NCBI GenBank assembly: GCA_023418375.1
Contig: JAEZZV010000118.1
Location: 1-5,626, forward strand
Origin: Actinomycetes bacterium
Lineage (GTDB): Bacteria > Actinomycetota > Actinomycetes > Actinomycetales > Cellulomonadaceae
DNA length: 5,626 nucleotides
Direction of reading: 5' to 3'
A program made the position numbers and the translations under genes. Within the stretch, counting starts at the first letter, position 1. Each line of letters begins with the position of its first letter. The notes under the pieces were generated by a model. The model ran no database searches and was not told where the DNA came from. It saw only the letters and a program-made list of their open reading frames with translations. Below, in pieces: positions 5,009-5,626 of the stretch.

Positions 5009-5025
5009 CGCGCCGTCCCGGCGCG
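5009..5025. repeat. GC hairpin between protease and GerW-like gene
   Basis: CGCGCCG and CGGCGCG pair perfectly over seven bases around TCC. It lies 33 nt after the protease stop and directly before the -10-like element of the next gene. It could end the protease transcript or act as an operator. No U-run follows on the plus strand. Confidence 0.4.
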
Positions 5026-5026
5026 G

Positions 5027-5032
5027 CACGAT
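5027..5032 (+). promoter_or_regulatory. -10-like element of the GerW-like gene (leaderless)
   Basis: CACGAT ends six nt before the ATG at 5039, the same geometry as at 2797 and 3235. The G-run between it and the ATG (GGGGGC) ends too close to the start for a normal Shine-Dalgarno sequence. Confidence 0.45.
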
Positions 5033-5038
5033 GGGGGC

Positions 5039-5455
5039 ATGGACACCGCGCACCTGACGACGGACGGCACAGCCACGACCACGGCGGGCCTCGGGGCCTA
5101 CGCCTCGCTCCCCCTGCAGGCGGCCCGGCGCCTCATCCACGTCAGGCGCGCCTTCGGCGAACCCGTCGAGCGCGACGGTCTGACGCTCGTGCCGGTCGCC
5201 CGCGTGTGGGGCGGCACCGGCTTCGGCGGCGGTGACGGGACGATCGATGAGGCCGGCGAGCCCGCCCGCTCCGGTTCCGGCGGCGGGGGCGGACTCGGCG
5301 TCGGCGTGACGCCCGTGGGCGTCTACGTCGTCAAGGGCGGCGAGGTGCGCTGGGAGCCGGCGTTCGACCTCAACCGGGCGATCATCGGCGGGCAGGTCCT
5401 CGGCGCCATCGCGATCCTCGCGCTCGCCCGGGCGCTGCGCCGACGTCGCCGCTGA
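5039..5455 (+). CDS. GerW/YtfJ-family protein with C-terminal membrane helix
   Basis: This 138-residue protein resembles the GerW (YtfJ) family, known from Bacillus spore germination but common in non-spore-forming actinobacteria. Family features are the AFGEPVERDGLTLVPVARV strand region (38-56), a Gly-rich stretch GGTGFGGGDG (58-67), a second Gly run (about 79-90), and VGVTPVGVYVVKGGEVRWEP (88-107). A hydrophobic segment (about 114-131) followed by RALRRRRR suggests a C-terminal membrane anchor with the tail inside. The ATG is supported by family length and by the -10-like element six nt upstream; the frame is open further left only as a shadow of the protease gene. Its last 74 nt overlap the 3' end of a convergent gene. 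Function in this organism is unknown; spore germination need not apply. Confidence 0.85.
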   Translation: MDTAHLTTDGTATTTAGLGAYASLPLQAARRLIHVRRAFGEPVERDGLTLVPVARVWGGTGFGGGDGTIDEAGEPARSGSGGGGGLGVGVTPVGVYVVKGGEVRWEPAFDLNRAIIGGQVLGAIAILALARALRRRRR

Positions 5456-5626
5456 CGTCCGGCTCCGGGCCGACCGCGGGAGGCGCACCGCCCACGGGCC
5501 GCAGCTCGAGCGAGTCGACGGCGGCCGCGACCTCCGCGTCCGCTGCCAGGTGGGCGCCGACGACCTCGAGGAGGCGCTCCAGCTCCGCCCGCGTGAGGCC
5601 CGGCCGGACGGTGAGCACCACGGCGA
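5382..5626 (-). CDS. Unrecognised protein, C-terminal fragment at window edge
   Basis: About 80 C-terminal residues are visible, and the gene continues past the right edge. I cannot name the family. The visible part reads as a strand (VVLTVRPGLT), a helix (RAELERLLEVVGAHLAA), a second helix (DAEVAAAVDSL) and a strand (ELRPV), followed by a Gly/Pro/Arg-rich tail. Only about three of the first 60 codons end in A or T, which suits a real gene in this genome. Inside the overlap with the GerW-like gene the codons become atypical (CGA, GGA), as expected when another frame constrains the DNA. The stop at 5382-5384 implies a 74-nt tail-to-tail overlap. It could still be a shadow frame, but no competing frame explains 5456-5626 better. 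Confidence 0.55.
   Translation of the reverse strand, partial: AVVLTVRPGLTRAELERLLEVVGAHLAADAEVAAAVDSLELRPVGGAPPAVGPEPDVSGDVGAAPGRARGSRWRRGPARR

Noticed and set aside
1..5626. tRNA, rRNA, insertion sequence or phage features
   Set aside because: No tRNA-like cloverleaf, transposase frame, terminal repeats or attachment site was seen; the gene content is chromosomal core.

Overview
The window is very GC-rich, with nearly all third codon positions G or C. It carries the gene order infC-rpmI-rplT-RNA methyltransferase on the minus strand. That order, the protein sequences (IF3 core, DUF1844, a GerW-like protein with a membrane tail) and the CANNNT/TANNNT promoter style all point to an actinobacterium, most likely a Cellulomonas-like member of the Micrococcales. 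This assignment is by recognition, not by a database search.

Left part (4-2808, minus strand): a ribosome and translation operon read from right to left. It starts at an extended -10 promoter near 2763-2771. A structured 5' leader of about 230 nt follows, ending in a terminator-like hairpin (2569-2597). Then come infC (IF3), rpmI (L35), rplT (L20) and a SpoU/TrmH-family rRNA 2'-O-methyltransferase. infC appears to start at an AUC codon behind a good Shine-Dalgarno sequence, and rpmI and rplT start with GUG. IF3 carries an unusually long Ala/Pro/Lys/Glu tail of about 145 residues, encoded in part by an 18-bp tandem repeat. GC-rich hairpins lie in both the infC-rpmI and rpmI-rplT gaps.

Middle part (2809-4976, plus strand): a DUF1844 protein gene is divergent from infC, with a perfect 6+2+6 palindrome between the two -10 elements. 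Next is a two-gene unit. It encodes a single-pass membrane protein with a disordered N-terminal half and an extracytoplasmic coiled coil, overlapped by ATGA with a trypsin-like serine protease that has a lipoprotein-type signal peptide. The overlap and the shared extracytoplasmic location suggest the two work together at the cell surface.

Right part (5009-5626): a small GerW/YtfJ-family protein with a C-terminal membrane helix (plus strand) meets, tail to tail with a 74-nt overlap, the 3' end of an unrecognised minus-strand gene that runs off the window.

The genes at 2809, 3247 and 5039 each have a -10-like hexamer exactly 6 nt before the start codon, suggesting leaderless mRNAs. Most of the window is ordinary core actinobacterial content. 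The least ordinary points are the infC leader and start codon, the IF3 tail, and the coiled-coil/protease pair.
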